NCBI GenBank assembly: GCA_948562205.1
Contig: CAOYAN010000001.1
Span: 51,122 to 115,121 of the forward strand
DNA from: an uncultured Clostridia bacterium
GTDB taxonomy: Bacteria > Bacillota > Clostridia > TANB77 > CAG-465
Reading direction: 5' to 3'
Length of the DNA stretch: 64,000 nt
The notes under the pieces were generated by a model, which saw nothing but the letters and a program-made list of their open reading frames with translations, was not told the DNA's origin and ran no database searches. Of this stretch, positions 10,054 to 17,675 are shown one piece after another (the first letter of the stretch is position 1; every line of letters begins with the position of its first letter). A program made the position numbers and the translations under genes.

Positions 10054-10212
10054 CTATTTATATTTAGCTTTTATATATTCTATTCCCATATCTTCTGTTA
10101 TTTCATTATTTAAATATTTAATAATTATATTTTTATTCTCTTCTTCAAGAAAAAATCCTTCCATATTCATTGTTGACTCTATATTTTTAAATAATTTTTC
10201 TTTTTCTTCCAT
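10054..10212 (-). CDS. Fic antitoxin (VbhA-like inhibitory helix protein), 52 aa
   Basis: A 52-codon frame from the ATG at 10212 to the TAG at 10054. Residues 14-19 read TMNMEG, matching the Fic inhibitory motif (S/T)xxxE(G/N); the glutamate (Glu18) would occupy the ATP gamma-phosphate site of the Fic domain. The rest, EENKNIIIKYLNNEITEDMG followed by IEYIKAKY, is a small helical module typical of class I Fic antitoxins. It starts 9 nt after the phosphodiesterase stop, with AGGTGA as ribosome-binding site, and ends 11 nt before the Fic-APH start. Order antitoxin-toxin matches known vbhA-vbhT and ficA-fic pairs. Confidence 0.85.
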   Translation of the reverse strand: MEEKEKLFKNIESTMNMEGFFLEEENKNIIIKYLNNEITEDMGIEYIKAKYK

Positions 10213-10221
10213 TTTAATCAC

Positions 10222-11400
10222 CTACATAACTATTAAAGGTATTTTAGTTTCTGCCTTTGTAAGTCCTGAATGATTTCCTTTAGTATAAATATTATCTTTT
10301 AGAGATAATTTATCACATAACATAAATTTATCACTTACAACTATACCTATATATTCACCCAAAGAGTCCCTTGCAAGTTCAGAAAATTCAGTATTTCCAA
10401 ATATTTTATACTTTTCTACTTCTTCATTTTTTAAAAGTACAACATCATCACAAAATTCTTCACAAAATTTATTTTCAAATTCTTCTCTAAATTCTTCTTT
10501 TACAAAAAAGCTTATTGTTCTTGTATCAATACTAGGTAGTGCATAAAAATATTTAGAATAATCATGTTTTGCATTCAAATTTATCATACTTGTCATTTCA
10601 ACTTGACCATGATCTGCAGCAAGTACTATAGTCATATTTTTCTTTTCTTCTAATAAATTTTTAATTCCATTTTCTACTTCATTTATAACTTCCATAACTT
10701 CTTTACTATCAACACCATATTGATGAGATGTTTTATCAAGTCCATCAATGTATAAATAATTGAATGTTTTCTCATCATCAGATACTCTCTTAGATATTCT
10801 TGTAAATGCTTCTCTTACAGAATAAGTACCATATCTATTAGCATTTTTTCCAGTAAAAGTTTTAGTATAATCAGTATTTATAAGATTTATATTCATAAAT
10901 ACGTTTACTTTACATTTAAATTCATCAAAAATACTTTTATATTTTAATATTTCAGATACTTCAATTTTTACATCTTTTCCTGCTTTTCTTGCAACTCCAA
11001 GTAATGGATAATAATTTAGATTTTGAGATTTAGAATGTTGCCACCATCCAAATATTCCATGTTCTGAAGGATATTTTCCTGTAAAAATACTTGTTAGGAC
11101 ACATGCTGTGGCAGTAGGATTTACTGTATCTATACTAGTTACTATATGTTTTTTTAATATACTATCATTACTTAGTCTATTTGCCTTTAAATAACCAAAA
11201 CCATCTAGTAATATAAATAACACATTATCTTTTAACTCTATCATATTATTCAGTTTTTCAATACTAATATTTGATGGTAAATTTGCTCCCTTTTTGATAG
11301 CAAAAAATCTCATTAAGTCTAAAATATCAATATCATCATAATTTTTAGTTTTTACATAATTTTCAATTTTTTCTAAGTTCTCTTTTTTATTTGTTATCAA
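10222..11400 (-). CDS. Alkaline-phosphatase-superfamily phosphodiesterase (NPP-like)
   Basis: A 392-aa protein of the type I phosphodiesterase/nucleotide pyrophosphatase family. Metal-binding Asp66 sits in FILLDGFGY. The nucleophile region is NPTATACVLTSIFTGKYPSE (94-113), with Thr98 the likely nucleophile, followed by HG. A second metal site is in LAADHGQVE, and a C-terminal histidine lies in KGNHSGLT. No signal peptide, so it is cytoplasmic. The start is TTG at 11400 after GGAG (9-nt gap); no usable ATG is nearby. First gene of a three-gene operon with the Fic antitoxin and Fic-APH fusion. Such enzymes split phosphodiester or pyrophosphate bonds; removal of AMP added by the Fic domain is a possible link but is inference only. 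Confidence 0.85.
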   Translation of the reverse strand: MITNKKENLEKIENYVKTKNYDDIDILDLMRFFAIKKGANLPSNISIEKLNNMIELKDNVLFILLDGFGYLKANRLSNDSILKKHIVTSIDTVNPTATACVLTSIFTGKYPSEHGIFGWWQHSKSQNLNYYPLLGVARKAGKDVKIEVSEILKYKSIFDEFKCKVNVFMNINLINTDYTKTFTGKNANRYGTYSVREAFTRISKRVSDDEKTFNYLYIDGLDKTSHQYGVDSKEVMEVINEVENGIKNLLEEKKNMTIVLAADHGQVEMTSMINLNAKHDYSKYFYALPSIDTRTISFFVKEEFREEFENKFCEEFCDDVVLLKNEEVEKYKIFGNTEFSELARDSLGEYIGIVVSDKFMLCDKLSLKDNIYTKGNHSGLTKAETKIPLIVM

Positions 11401-11422
11401 TTTCTACATCTCCTTCTATAAT

Positions 11423-11451
11423 ATTTTATTACATTTTACGCTATTTTTCAA
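11423..11451 (-). promoter_or_regulatory. Promoter of the phosphodiesterase/antitoxin/Fic-APH operon
   Basis: -35 TTGAAA (11446-11451), 17-bp spacer, -10 TAAAAT (11423-11428). Confidence 0.7.
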
Positions 11452-11513
11452 GGAAAATAACATATTTAGTCTACATTTTTCTTTTTATTATTACTATATA
11501 TATGTAGAACCAT

Positions 11514-11544
11514 AAAAATTGAGATGTAATCCATCCCAATTTTT
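11514..11544 (-). terminator. Terminator after family copy A
   Basis: 13-bp stem (arms 11514-11526 and 11532-11544, one G-T pair) whose minus-strand 3' arm ends in five T. Confidence 0.75.
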
Positions 11545-11580
11545 ATAATCCTAACTTTTTTTAATTTTCAAATTATTAAA

Positions 11581-12159
11581 TTAATACAAGAAACAAAACA
11601 TAAACACAAAAAAGGTTATCATAATAGCTATAATTGAAAACCAAAATAGAAATTCAATTGAAGCTACACGTCCAAGCATGCAACAACTTATTAAAATACC
11701 AAATATAACTAAAAATTCTTTTCCACACAAAGTATTGTGTTCTTTATTTAAGTCTATATTTTTATTATGAAAAATAAGTTTATACCTTTTTGGTCTGATA
11801 AATAATTTACATACAAACTGTATAATAGAAGAATTCTTATTTATTTTTGTACTTTCAATATGACAAATTGTATTAAAATCTGGTACCTCTTTCATTTTAG
11901 ATAATTGTTCTACTATATCTTCTTTTACTTCTAAACTATAAGCATCATTATCTTTTTTTAAATCATTTAATCTATCAAGTAAATAAGAAAACGGAAATAG
12001 ATATATTTTATGTCTATTAACTATACTATACAAATTTAATCCATCCAATTCTTTTTTGTATTTCCGTCTTGCAGCTTCCTCAATTTTCTCTTGATTTCTT
12101 TTAATACTATTTGCAATTCTTTCAATATTTAATTCTTCTACTGGTGTTGTTTTTTCCAT
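11581..12159 (-). CDS. Unrecognised paralogous membrane protein, copy A (192 aa)
   Basis: One of seven paralogues in this window; no known family recognised. Shared plan: N-terminal signature TPVEELNI, a charged helical region, a conserved block ending (V/P)PxFxTxCHIES (here DFNTICHIES), then a basic segment RPKRYKLIFHNK before two C-terminal hydrophobic helices. The ~140-residue N-terminal part lacks a signal peptide and is probably cytoplasmic, with a membrane hairpin at the end. Copy A is the most diverged of the tandem group (SIVNRHKI instead of SIANN; RPKRYKL instead of RQKKYRL). AGGAGG precedes the ATG. Single-gene unit with its own promoter and terminator. Confidence 0.85.
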   Translation of the reverse strand: MEKTTPVEELNIERIANSIKRNQEKIEEAARRKYKKELDGLNLYSIVNRHKIYLFPFSYLLDRLNDLKKDNDAYSLEVKEDIVEQLSKMKEVPDFNTICHIESTKINKNSSIIQFVCKLFIRPKRYKLIFHNKNIDLNKEHNTLCGKEFLVIFGILISCCMLGRVASIEFLFWFSIIAIMITFFVFMFCFLY

Positions 12160-12207
12160 TATTTTCCTCCTAATAATTATATTTTAAGACTCAGTTTTTA
12201 CGAAAAG

Positions 12208-12236
12208 ATTATATCATATAATAATTTATATGTCAA
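12208..12236 (-). promoter_or_regulatory. Promoter of copy A
   Basis: Perfect TTGACA (12231-12236), 17-bp spacer, TATAAT (12208-12213). The whole block from here to the ATG is nearly repeated upstream of copies B and C. Confidence 0.9.
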
Positions 12237-12249
12237 TTTTATGTTCACT

Positions 12250-12290
12250 TCCCAAAAATAAACAACTGGGATAAAATATATCCCAATTGT
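12250..12290 (-). terminator. Terminator after copy B
   Basis: 12-bp stem with one G-T pair (12262-12273, 12279-12290) around a short AT loop, followed on the minus strand by TTATTTTT. Confidence 0.85.
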
Positions 12291-12323
12291 CATACTTATC
12301 AACAAAATTAATTCTATTAGATA

Positions 12324-12929
12324 TTATCCTAACATAGCCCAAATAAAAAAGACAACCACTTCAAGCACACCCGAAATAATCATAAAAGCAAAATTTGAAA
12401 ATTTAAAAGATAATGCAAAAATAATAATTAGAAAAATCGACACATATATAAATTGCTTAATATCCATTTTGCAATATTTTTCATCAAATGTAGCATCCCT
12501 ATCATGAAATACCAATCTATATTTCTTCTGTCTGAAAATATTTTTTAGTACAAAACTTTTAAGGCTACTACAATTTAAGCCATATTTACTTTCAATATGA
12601 CACTCTGTACTAAATGACGGTACAGTTTTCATTTTTTCTAACTGTTTTGCTATATCCGATTTTACTTCAATACTTTCAATTCTTTTATCCATATCATAAT
12701 CATTTTTTAGTCTATCCATTATAAATTCAAAATCAAATAAATATGGAGAATAACAACTAATCCCTCTTGTATTATTTGCAATACTATCTAAACTTAAATA
12801 TTTTAATTCTTCAATATTACGATTTCGATTTTCTTCAGCAGCTTTATTTATCTTTTCATCATATGTATTTTTTATGTTTTTTGATATTTCTTTAATATTT
12901 AGCTCTTCTACAGGTGTTATTCCTCTCAT
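12324..12929 (-). CDS. Paralogous membrane protein, copy B (201 aa)
   Basis: Same family as copy A. It carries TPVEELNIKEI near the start, LSLDSIANN, PYLFDFEFIMDRLKNDYDMD, the block PSFSTECHIES, and RQKKYRLVFHDRDATF, then two hydrophobic C-terminal helices. It is closest to copy C: the two share long stretches of sequence and almost the same promoter and terminator DNA, so they are a recent tandem duplication. AGGAGG precedes the ATG. No function known; the single strong promoter implies steady independent expression. Confidence 0.85.
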   Translation of the reverse strand: MRGITPVEELNIKEISKNIKNTYDEKINKAAEENRNRNIEELKYLSLDSIANNTRGISCYSPYLFDFEFIMDRLKNDYDMDKRIESIEVKSDIAKQLEKMKTVPSFSTECHIESKYGLNCSSLKSFVLKNIFRQKKYRLVFHDRDATFDEKYCKMDIKQFIYVSIFLIIIFALSFKFSNFAFMIISGVLEVVVFFIWAMLG

Positions 12930-12977
12930 CGCTTTCCTCCTAATAATTATATTTTGAGACTAAATTTTTACGCAAAA

Positions 12978-13006
12978 ATTATATCATATAATAATTTATA
13001 TGTCAA
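12978..13006 (-). promoter_or_regulatory. Promoter of copy B
   Basis: TTGACA (13001-13006), 17-bp spacer, TATAAT (12978-12983). Confidence 0.9.
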
Positions 13007-13029
13007 TTTTATGTTTACTTTTCAAAAAT

Positions 13030-13060
13030 AAACAACTGGGATAGAATATATCCCAATTGT
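13030..13060 (-). terminator. Terminator after copy C
   Basis: Stem almost identical to the one at 12250-12290 (CAACTGGGATA / TATCCCAATTG). Confidence 0.85.
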
Positions 13061-13094
13061 CATACTTATCAACAAAATTTTCTATATTAAAATA

Positions 13095-13712
13095 TTATAT
13101 AAACATAGCCCAAATAGCCCAAATAACAATTCCCAAAAAAGGAATTAAAAAACACAAAGGTACAATTGATAATTTTAAAGATATTATAAGCATTACAATT
13201 AAAAAAATTAACGTATACAAAAATTGTTTTACATCTTTTTTACAATATTCATGCTCAAATGTAGCATCCCTATTATGAAATACCAATCTATATTTCTTCT
13301 GTCTTAAAATATTCTTTAATACAAAACTTTTAAGACTTCTACATCGTAATCCATATTTACTTTCAATATGACACTCTGTACTAAATGGTGGTATGCTTTT
13401 CATTTTTTTCAATTGATTTACAATATCTGATTTTACTTCAAAGCTTTCAATTCCTTTATCAATGTCATAATCATTTTTTAGTCTATCAATTATGAATTCA
13501 AAATCAACTAAATATGGTAAATAATCATATGGCAAATAACAACTTTTCTGCATATTATTTGCAATTTGTGCCAGACTTAACTGCTCTAATTTTTCAATAC
13601 TATAAGCCCGCCTTTTTTTAATTTGATTGGCTCTTTTTTCATCATAAATCTTATTAATATTTTCTGCAATTTCTTTAACACTAATCTCTTCTACTGGTGT
13701 TACTCCTCTCAT
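13095..13712 (-). CDS. Paralogous membrane protein, copy C (205 aa)
   Basis: Family member with TPVEEISVKEI, LSLAQIANN, PYLVDFEFIIDRLKNDYDID, PPFSTECHIESKYGLRC, RQKKYRLVFHNRDATF and two C-terminal membrane helices, the second ending in IVIWAIWAMFI. Near-duplicate of copy B; differences cluster in the N-terminal coiled part and in the membrane hairpin, while the CHIES block and the basic segment are nearly unchanged. That pattern suggests the centre is constrained and the ends diversify. AGGAGG precedes the ATG. Confidence 0.85.
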   Translation of the reverse strand: MRGVTPVEEISVKEIAENINKIYDEKRANQIKKRRAYSIEKLEQLSLAQIANNMQKSCYLPYDYLPYLVDFEFIIDRLKNDYDIDKGIESFEVKSDIVNQLKKMKSIPPFSTECHIESKYGLRCRSLKSFVLKNILRQKKYRLVFHNRDATFEHEYCKKDVKQFLYTLIFLIVMLIISLKLSIVPLCFLIPFLGIVIWAIWAMFI

Positions 13713-13757
13713 TTTTTCCTCCTAATAATTATATTTTAAGACTCAGTTTTTCATGAG

Positions 13758-13786
13758 ATTATATCACAAGAATAGTTATATGTCAA
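13758..13786 (-). promoter_or_regulatory. Promoter of copy C
   Basis: TTGACA (13781-13786), 17-bp spacer, TATAAT (13758-13763). Confidence 0.9.
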
Positions 13787-13805
13787 TTTTATGTTTACTT
13801 TTTAA

Positions 13806-13835
13806 AAATATAACCTGGAATTTTCACCCCAGGTT
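13806..13835 (-). terminator. Terminator after copy D
   Basis: Stem AACCTGG/CCAGGTT (13812-13818, 13829-13835), followed on the minus strand by ATATTTTTAAA. Confidence 0.75.
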
Positions 13836-13848
13836 TATATTATCATTC

Positions 13849-14463
13849 TTACAAAAGATATTTAATTAGTGTCATACATATTAACGTACCTATAATAGCA
13901 AAAATATCAATTACACTTAATAATACGTTTGATGATAATATTGAAAATAAAAATATAAATATTTCAGAATAAACTAAAAACTTATCAAATGGAATTCTCT
14001 TTGTTTCATAATAAGTTTTACTATAATCCATCTTATTATTATGAAAAACAAGTCTATATTTTTTCTGTCCTAAAAAATTTTTAAGTATAAAATTCCAAAA
14101 GCTTGTACATTTTTTTTCATTATTACTTTCTATATGACATTCAGTGTCAAATGGTGGTATATTTTTCATTTTTGATATTTGTTCTGATAAATCAATCTTT
14201 ATACGTAATGACTCTTCATTTGTATCCATTGAAGAATCTTTCTTTAACCGTTCTATAATATAACCAAGATCAAAATTATATGGCTCATAATGTCCATTAT
14301 TTGCTATACAATCAAGCGAATGCCTATCTAAGTATTTTATATTTTCATTACGCATATATTCTATATTATCTGACAAGTTTTTTGTTAATTTTTCTTGTAA
14401 CTCTTTTAATATATTATTTAATTCTTGAATATCAAGCTCTGCTATTGGTGTTGAATTTCTCAT
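13849..14463 (-). CDS. Paralogous membrane protein, copy D (204 aa)
   Basis: Family member with TPIAELDIQEL, HSLDCIANN, FDLGYIIERLKKD, PPFDTECHIESNNEKKC and GQKKYRLVFHNN, then two C-terminal hydrophobic helices. Only 54 bp separate it from copy E upstream, with no -35/-10 pair between them, so E and D are probably one transcript. TAGGAGGAG precedes the ATG. Confidence 0.85.
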   Translation of the reverse strand: MRNSTPIAELDIQELNNILKELQEKLTKNLSDNIEYMRNENIKYLDRHSLDCIANNGHYEPYNFDLGYIIERLKKDSSMDTNEESLRIKIDLSEQISKMKNIPPFDTECHIESNNEKKCTSFWNFILKNFLGQKKYRLVFHNNKMDYSKTYYETKRIPFDKFLVYSEIFIFLFSILSSNVLLSVIDIFAIIGTLICMTLIKYLL

Positions 14464-14517
14464 ATTCTCCTCCTAAGATAGTTTCTAATTTACACATATT
14501 ACATTTTAATTTATTTA

Positions 14518-15120
14518 TTATATAAATAAAAGTAAATTAATAATCATAAGAACTAAAGAAAAATTAAAAAGAAAATTACTACCAGTAATTATTGAAGCTA
14601 TAAACATAGCTATTTCAGCTAATGCTAAAAAAATCAATCTCATTTTAATATCTAATTTATTATAATATTTTTTATTAAAGGTAGCTTCTCTATTATGAAA
14701 AATGAGCCTATATTTTTTTTGCCTAAAAAGCTTTTTTAAAATAAGACTTCTTAGAGTAGTACATCTTTTTATATCATTGCTTTCAATATGACACTCTGTA
14801 CTAAATGATGGTACATTTTTCATTTTCTTCAATTGATTAATTATATCAATTTTTATCTGTAATGATTCATTATTCATATCAACTACGAAATCACCTTTAA
14901 TTTTATTTAATACAATTCCAAAATCCAATATATAAGGCTTATATTTATCAAGATAACCCTCTGAATTATTTGCTAGGCTACTTAAGCTTAGTCCATTTAA
15001 TTCCTGTATTTTTTCATTAAATAAATTCTTACGTTTTTCTAATAATTTTGCCTCTGATCTTTTGGCATTTTCCATAATTTGATCAACATTGATTTCACCT
15101 ATAGGTGTTGTATTTCTCAT
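14518..15120 (-). CDS. Paralogous membrane protein, copy E (200 aa)
   Basis: Family member with TPIGEINVDQI, LSLSSLANN, PYILDFGIVLNKIKGD, PSFSTECHIESNDIKRC, RQKKYRLIFHNREATF and a C-terminal hydrophobic pair. It has its own consensus promoter; copy D follows within the same transcript. AGGAGG precedes the ATG. No homologue recognised outside the family. Confidence 0.85.
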   Translation of the reverse strand: MRNTTPIGEINVDQIMENAKRSEAKLLEKRKNLFNEKIQELNGLSLSSLANNSEGYLDKYKPYILDFGIVLNKIKGDFVVDMNNESLQIKIDIINQLKKMKNVPSFSTECHIESNDIKRCTTLRSLILKKLFRQKKYRLIFHNREATFNKKYYNKLDIKMRLIFLALAEIAMFIASIITGSNFLFNFSLVLMIINLLLFI

Positions 15121-15171
15121 ATTTTCCTCCTTTTAAATAATTATATTTAAAATTTTATTTTTGATTTAAAA

Positions 15172-15200
15172 ATTATATCACATCTATAATTTATTGTCAA
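15172..15200 (-). promoter_or_regulatory. Promoter of copies E-D
   Basis: TTGACA (15195-15200), 17-bp spacer, TATAAT (15172-15177). Confidence 0.9.
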
Positions 15201-15238
15201 CTTATAGTATATCAGATATATTTAAGACACATTTTTAA

Positions 15239-15263
15239 AAGTTGAGACAAAATTGTCCCAACT
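15239..15263 (-). terminator. Terminator after copy F
   Basis: 11-bp stem AGTTGGGACAA/TTGTCTCAACT on the minus strand (one G-T pair), then TTTTAAAAATG. Confidence 0.8.
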
Positions 15264-15295
15264 TTTTCTTTTATTAAACCAATAAATTATTATTC

Positions 15296-15793
15296 TTAAA
15301 ATAATGCATATATAATTTCACCTAAAAGTGTTTTATATAATGTTTCTTCATATTTTGCTTCTCTTCCATGAAATACTAATCTATATTTCTTTTTCCTAAA
15401 AATATTTTTTCTTATAAAACTACTAATACTTGTACATTTATTAAATTTATCACTTTCAATATGGCATTCTTCACAAAATTGTGGAACATTTTCCATTTTA
15501 GATAACTGCTCTAATAAATCCATTTTTACTTTCAAAGACTCTTCTGAATTATCAGTTTCATTTTTTCCTTTTATCCTTTCTATAACTATACCAAAATCAA
15601 GTAAATAAGGAGCATAAGTACACTCATATGTAGTATAATTAGCAAGCTCGTATAAAGAAACATTATCTATTACTCTTTCAATAAATATACTCCGTTTTTC
15701 TTCTTTTTTTTCTAGGAGCTCACTTTTTATCATATCTATAGACTCATCTAAATTTAATTCCCCTACTGGCATGGTTTTTCTAGATTTTTTCAT
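15296..15793 (-). CDS. Paralogous protein, copy F, lacking the membrane hairpin (165 aa)
   Basis: Family member with MPVGELNLDE, VSLYELANYTTYECTYAPYL, PQFCEECHIES, RKKKYRLVFHGREAKYEE and then only a short hydrophobic tail ending GEIIYALF. It stops ~35-40 residues before the others, so the membrane hairpin is missing. Either a truncated copy or a soluble variant. An extra Cys (FCEEC) makes a CxxC pair not seen in the other copies. GGAAGGAG precedes the ATG; an alternative ATG lies at codon 8. Own promoter and terminator. Confidence 0.8.
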   Translation of the reverse strand: MKKSRKTMPVGELNLDESIDMIKSELLEKKEEKRSIFIERVIDNVSLYELANYTTYECTYAPYLLDFGIVIERIKGKNETDNSEESLKVKMDLLEQLSKMENVPQFCEECHIESDKFNKCTSISSFIRKNIFRKKKYRLVFHGREAKYEETLYKTLLGEIIYALF

Positions 15794-15846
15794 ATTCTTT
15801 CTCCTTCCAAAATATTTATTTTAAGAATTTAATTTTGAACAAAAAC

Positions 15847-15875
15847 ATTGTACCAAATTCTTATTTAAAAGTCAA
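15847..15875 (-). promoter_or_regulatory. Promoter of copy F
   Basis: TTGACT (15870-15875), 17-bp spacer, TACAAT (15847-15852). Confidence 0.8.
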
Positions 15876-15909
15876 GTATTATGTAATCTTTAGTACTGCA
15901 CTAAAAATA

Positions 15910-15945
15910 TGGGTAACAAAAAGGTACACATTTTAAAGTGTACCT
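15910..15945 (-). terminator. Terminator after gltX
   Basis: Stem AGGTACAC/GTGTACCT (15922-15929, 15938-15945), followed on the minus strand by TTTTTGTT. Confidence 0.9.
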
Positions 15946-15951
15946 CAACTA

Positions 15952-17655
15952 CTACATATTTTTTATAGTCATTTCAATTCTATTAATTACTTCACCTTTT
16001 CCAAGTAATTTCATAATACTATGTATATCTGGTGTATTTTTCTTATTTGTTATTGCAACTCTAATAATACTTGCAAAATCAGAAATACTACCAACATATT
16101 TATCTTTATTTTGTTTATAGAATTTCATATCTGTACAAAATCCCATCTCTCCTGCAAGAGCCTTTACATTTGCAAACCATGTATCTTTATCATCATTTTC
16201 ATTATATACTTCTAAATATCTCTCTAATACATTTTTTGCTAAATCTCTTCCAACTCTTGAGTTTTGTGGATCAGTTTCATAATCAAATTCATATCCTTTA
16301 GTAATACTGTCTTCATATAAATCATTGAAGAAATAGAAGAAATTATCTCTTACATCTTCCCATTTTATAATATCTTTACGTATCTTTGTTGCATTATCTC
16401 TCTCAAGACCAAATATTTTTAAAGAATAGTCTAAATCTCTATTTAATATATCATAGAACTCTACATCATATTTTTTAGACCATGCAAGTACATTATCTAA
16501 AACTTCTCTACTTGTCATTTTTGAAATATATTCTCTACTTATATCATTTAATTTCATAATATCAAGAAGTGATCCAGAAGAACTCATTTTATTTAATTTT
16601 ATATCAAAACTATCTCTTGGAAGATCTTTATTCTTCTTTCTCCATATTTCATAATCTGAATTTACTAAAGTGTATAAATATTCCATAACAGCCTCGGTTG
16701 GATAACCAGCTTTTAAATAATATGAAACGGCTGCCTCTTTATCTTTTCTTTTACTTAACTTTCTTTTACTATTTCCATCTTTTACAAGAAGTAATGGAAC
16801 ATGAACATATATAGGTGCTTCAAACCCCATAGCATTAAATAGTTCAATATGAATAGGTGTTGAAGGTATCCATTCTTCTCCTCTTACAACATGTGTTGTT
16901 CTCATAAAATGATCATCAACTACATGAGCAAAATGATATGTTGGAAGACCATCAGCTTTTATTAATACTATATCTTGATCATTTTCTGCTATTTCTATTT
17001 TTCCTCTTGCAGCATCAATAAATGATGTTTTTCTAAGATGTGAACCTTGTGATCTAAATCTTAAAATATATTTTTCTCCTGCCTTTACTCTTTTTATAGA
17101 TTCATCAATAGAAATATTTCTACATTTTGCATATATTCCATAATATCCTGGTAAAACTTTATTTGCTTCTTGAGCTTCACGAGTTTTAGCTTTCATTTCA
17201 GGTGTACAAAAACATGGATATGCAAGACCTTTTTCAATTAAATGCTTTGCACATATTCTATAGATTTCAGCTCTTTTACTTTGAGTATATGGACCATAAT
17301 CACCAATTTCTTTATCTGCAGTTATAACACCCTCTTGTGGAACAAGTCCAAACTCTTTTAACTCCTTTGTAAGAGATTCAATACTTCCTTTTACTTCCCT
17401 TTTTTGATCAGTATCTTCTACTCTTAGGTAAAATATACCACCTGTTTGTTCAGCAATTTTCATATCTACAAGTGTAGTAAATAGAGAACCTGTATGTAAA
17501 AAACCTGTTGGTGAAGGCGCATATCTTGTAACTGCTGCTCCCTCTTTTAAATTTCTCTCTTTATATCTTATTTCCAAATCATCTACAGTTTCATTTACAT
17601 CTGGAAATATTAAATATGCTAGTTCAATACATTTTCTTTCATATTCCTTATCCAT
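15952..17655 (-). CDS. gltX: Glutamyl-tRNA synthetase
   Basis: Class I synthetase charging tRNA-Glu. The HIGH-type motif is in YAPSPTGFLHTGSLFT (~45-60), FYLRVEDTD follows, and the KMSKS-type motif is in KRKLSKRKDKE. At 567 aa it is longer than the usual ~485, with a ~40-residue N-terminal extension before the Rossmann fold and a long C-terminal anticodon-binding part. AAGGAG sits before the ATG. It lies 20 nt after rnjA and is probably co-transcribed with it. Confidence 0.95.
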   Translation of the reverse strand: MDKEYERKCIELAYLIFPDVNETVDDLEIRYKERNLKEGAAVTRYAPSPTGFLHTGSLFTTLVDMKIAEQTGGIFYLRVEDTDQKREVKGSIESLTKELKEFGLVPQEGVITADKEIGDYGPYTQSKRAEIYRICAKHLIEKGLAYPCFCTPEMKAKTREAQEANKVLPGYYGIYAKCRNISIDESIKRVKAGEKYILRFRSQGSHLRKTSFIDAARGKIEIAENDQDIVLIKADGLPTYHFAHVVDDHFMRTTHVVRGEEWIPSTPIHIELFNAMGFEAPIYVHVPLLLVKDGNSKRKLSKRKDKEAAVSYYLKAGYPTEAVMEYLYTLVNSDYEIWRKKNKDLPRDSFDIKLNKMSSSGSLLDIMKLNDISREYISKMTSREVLDNVLAWSKKYDVEFYDILNRDLDYSLKIFGLERDNATKIRKDIIKWEDVRDNFFYFFNDLYEDSITKGYEFDYETDPQNSRVGRDLAKNVLERYLEVYNENDDKDTWFANVKALAGEMGFCTDMKFYKQNKDKYVGSISDFASIIRVAITNKKNTPDIHSIMKLLGKGEVINRIEMTIKNM

Positions 17656-17675
17656 AATCTTCTCCTTTACATATT

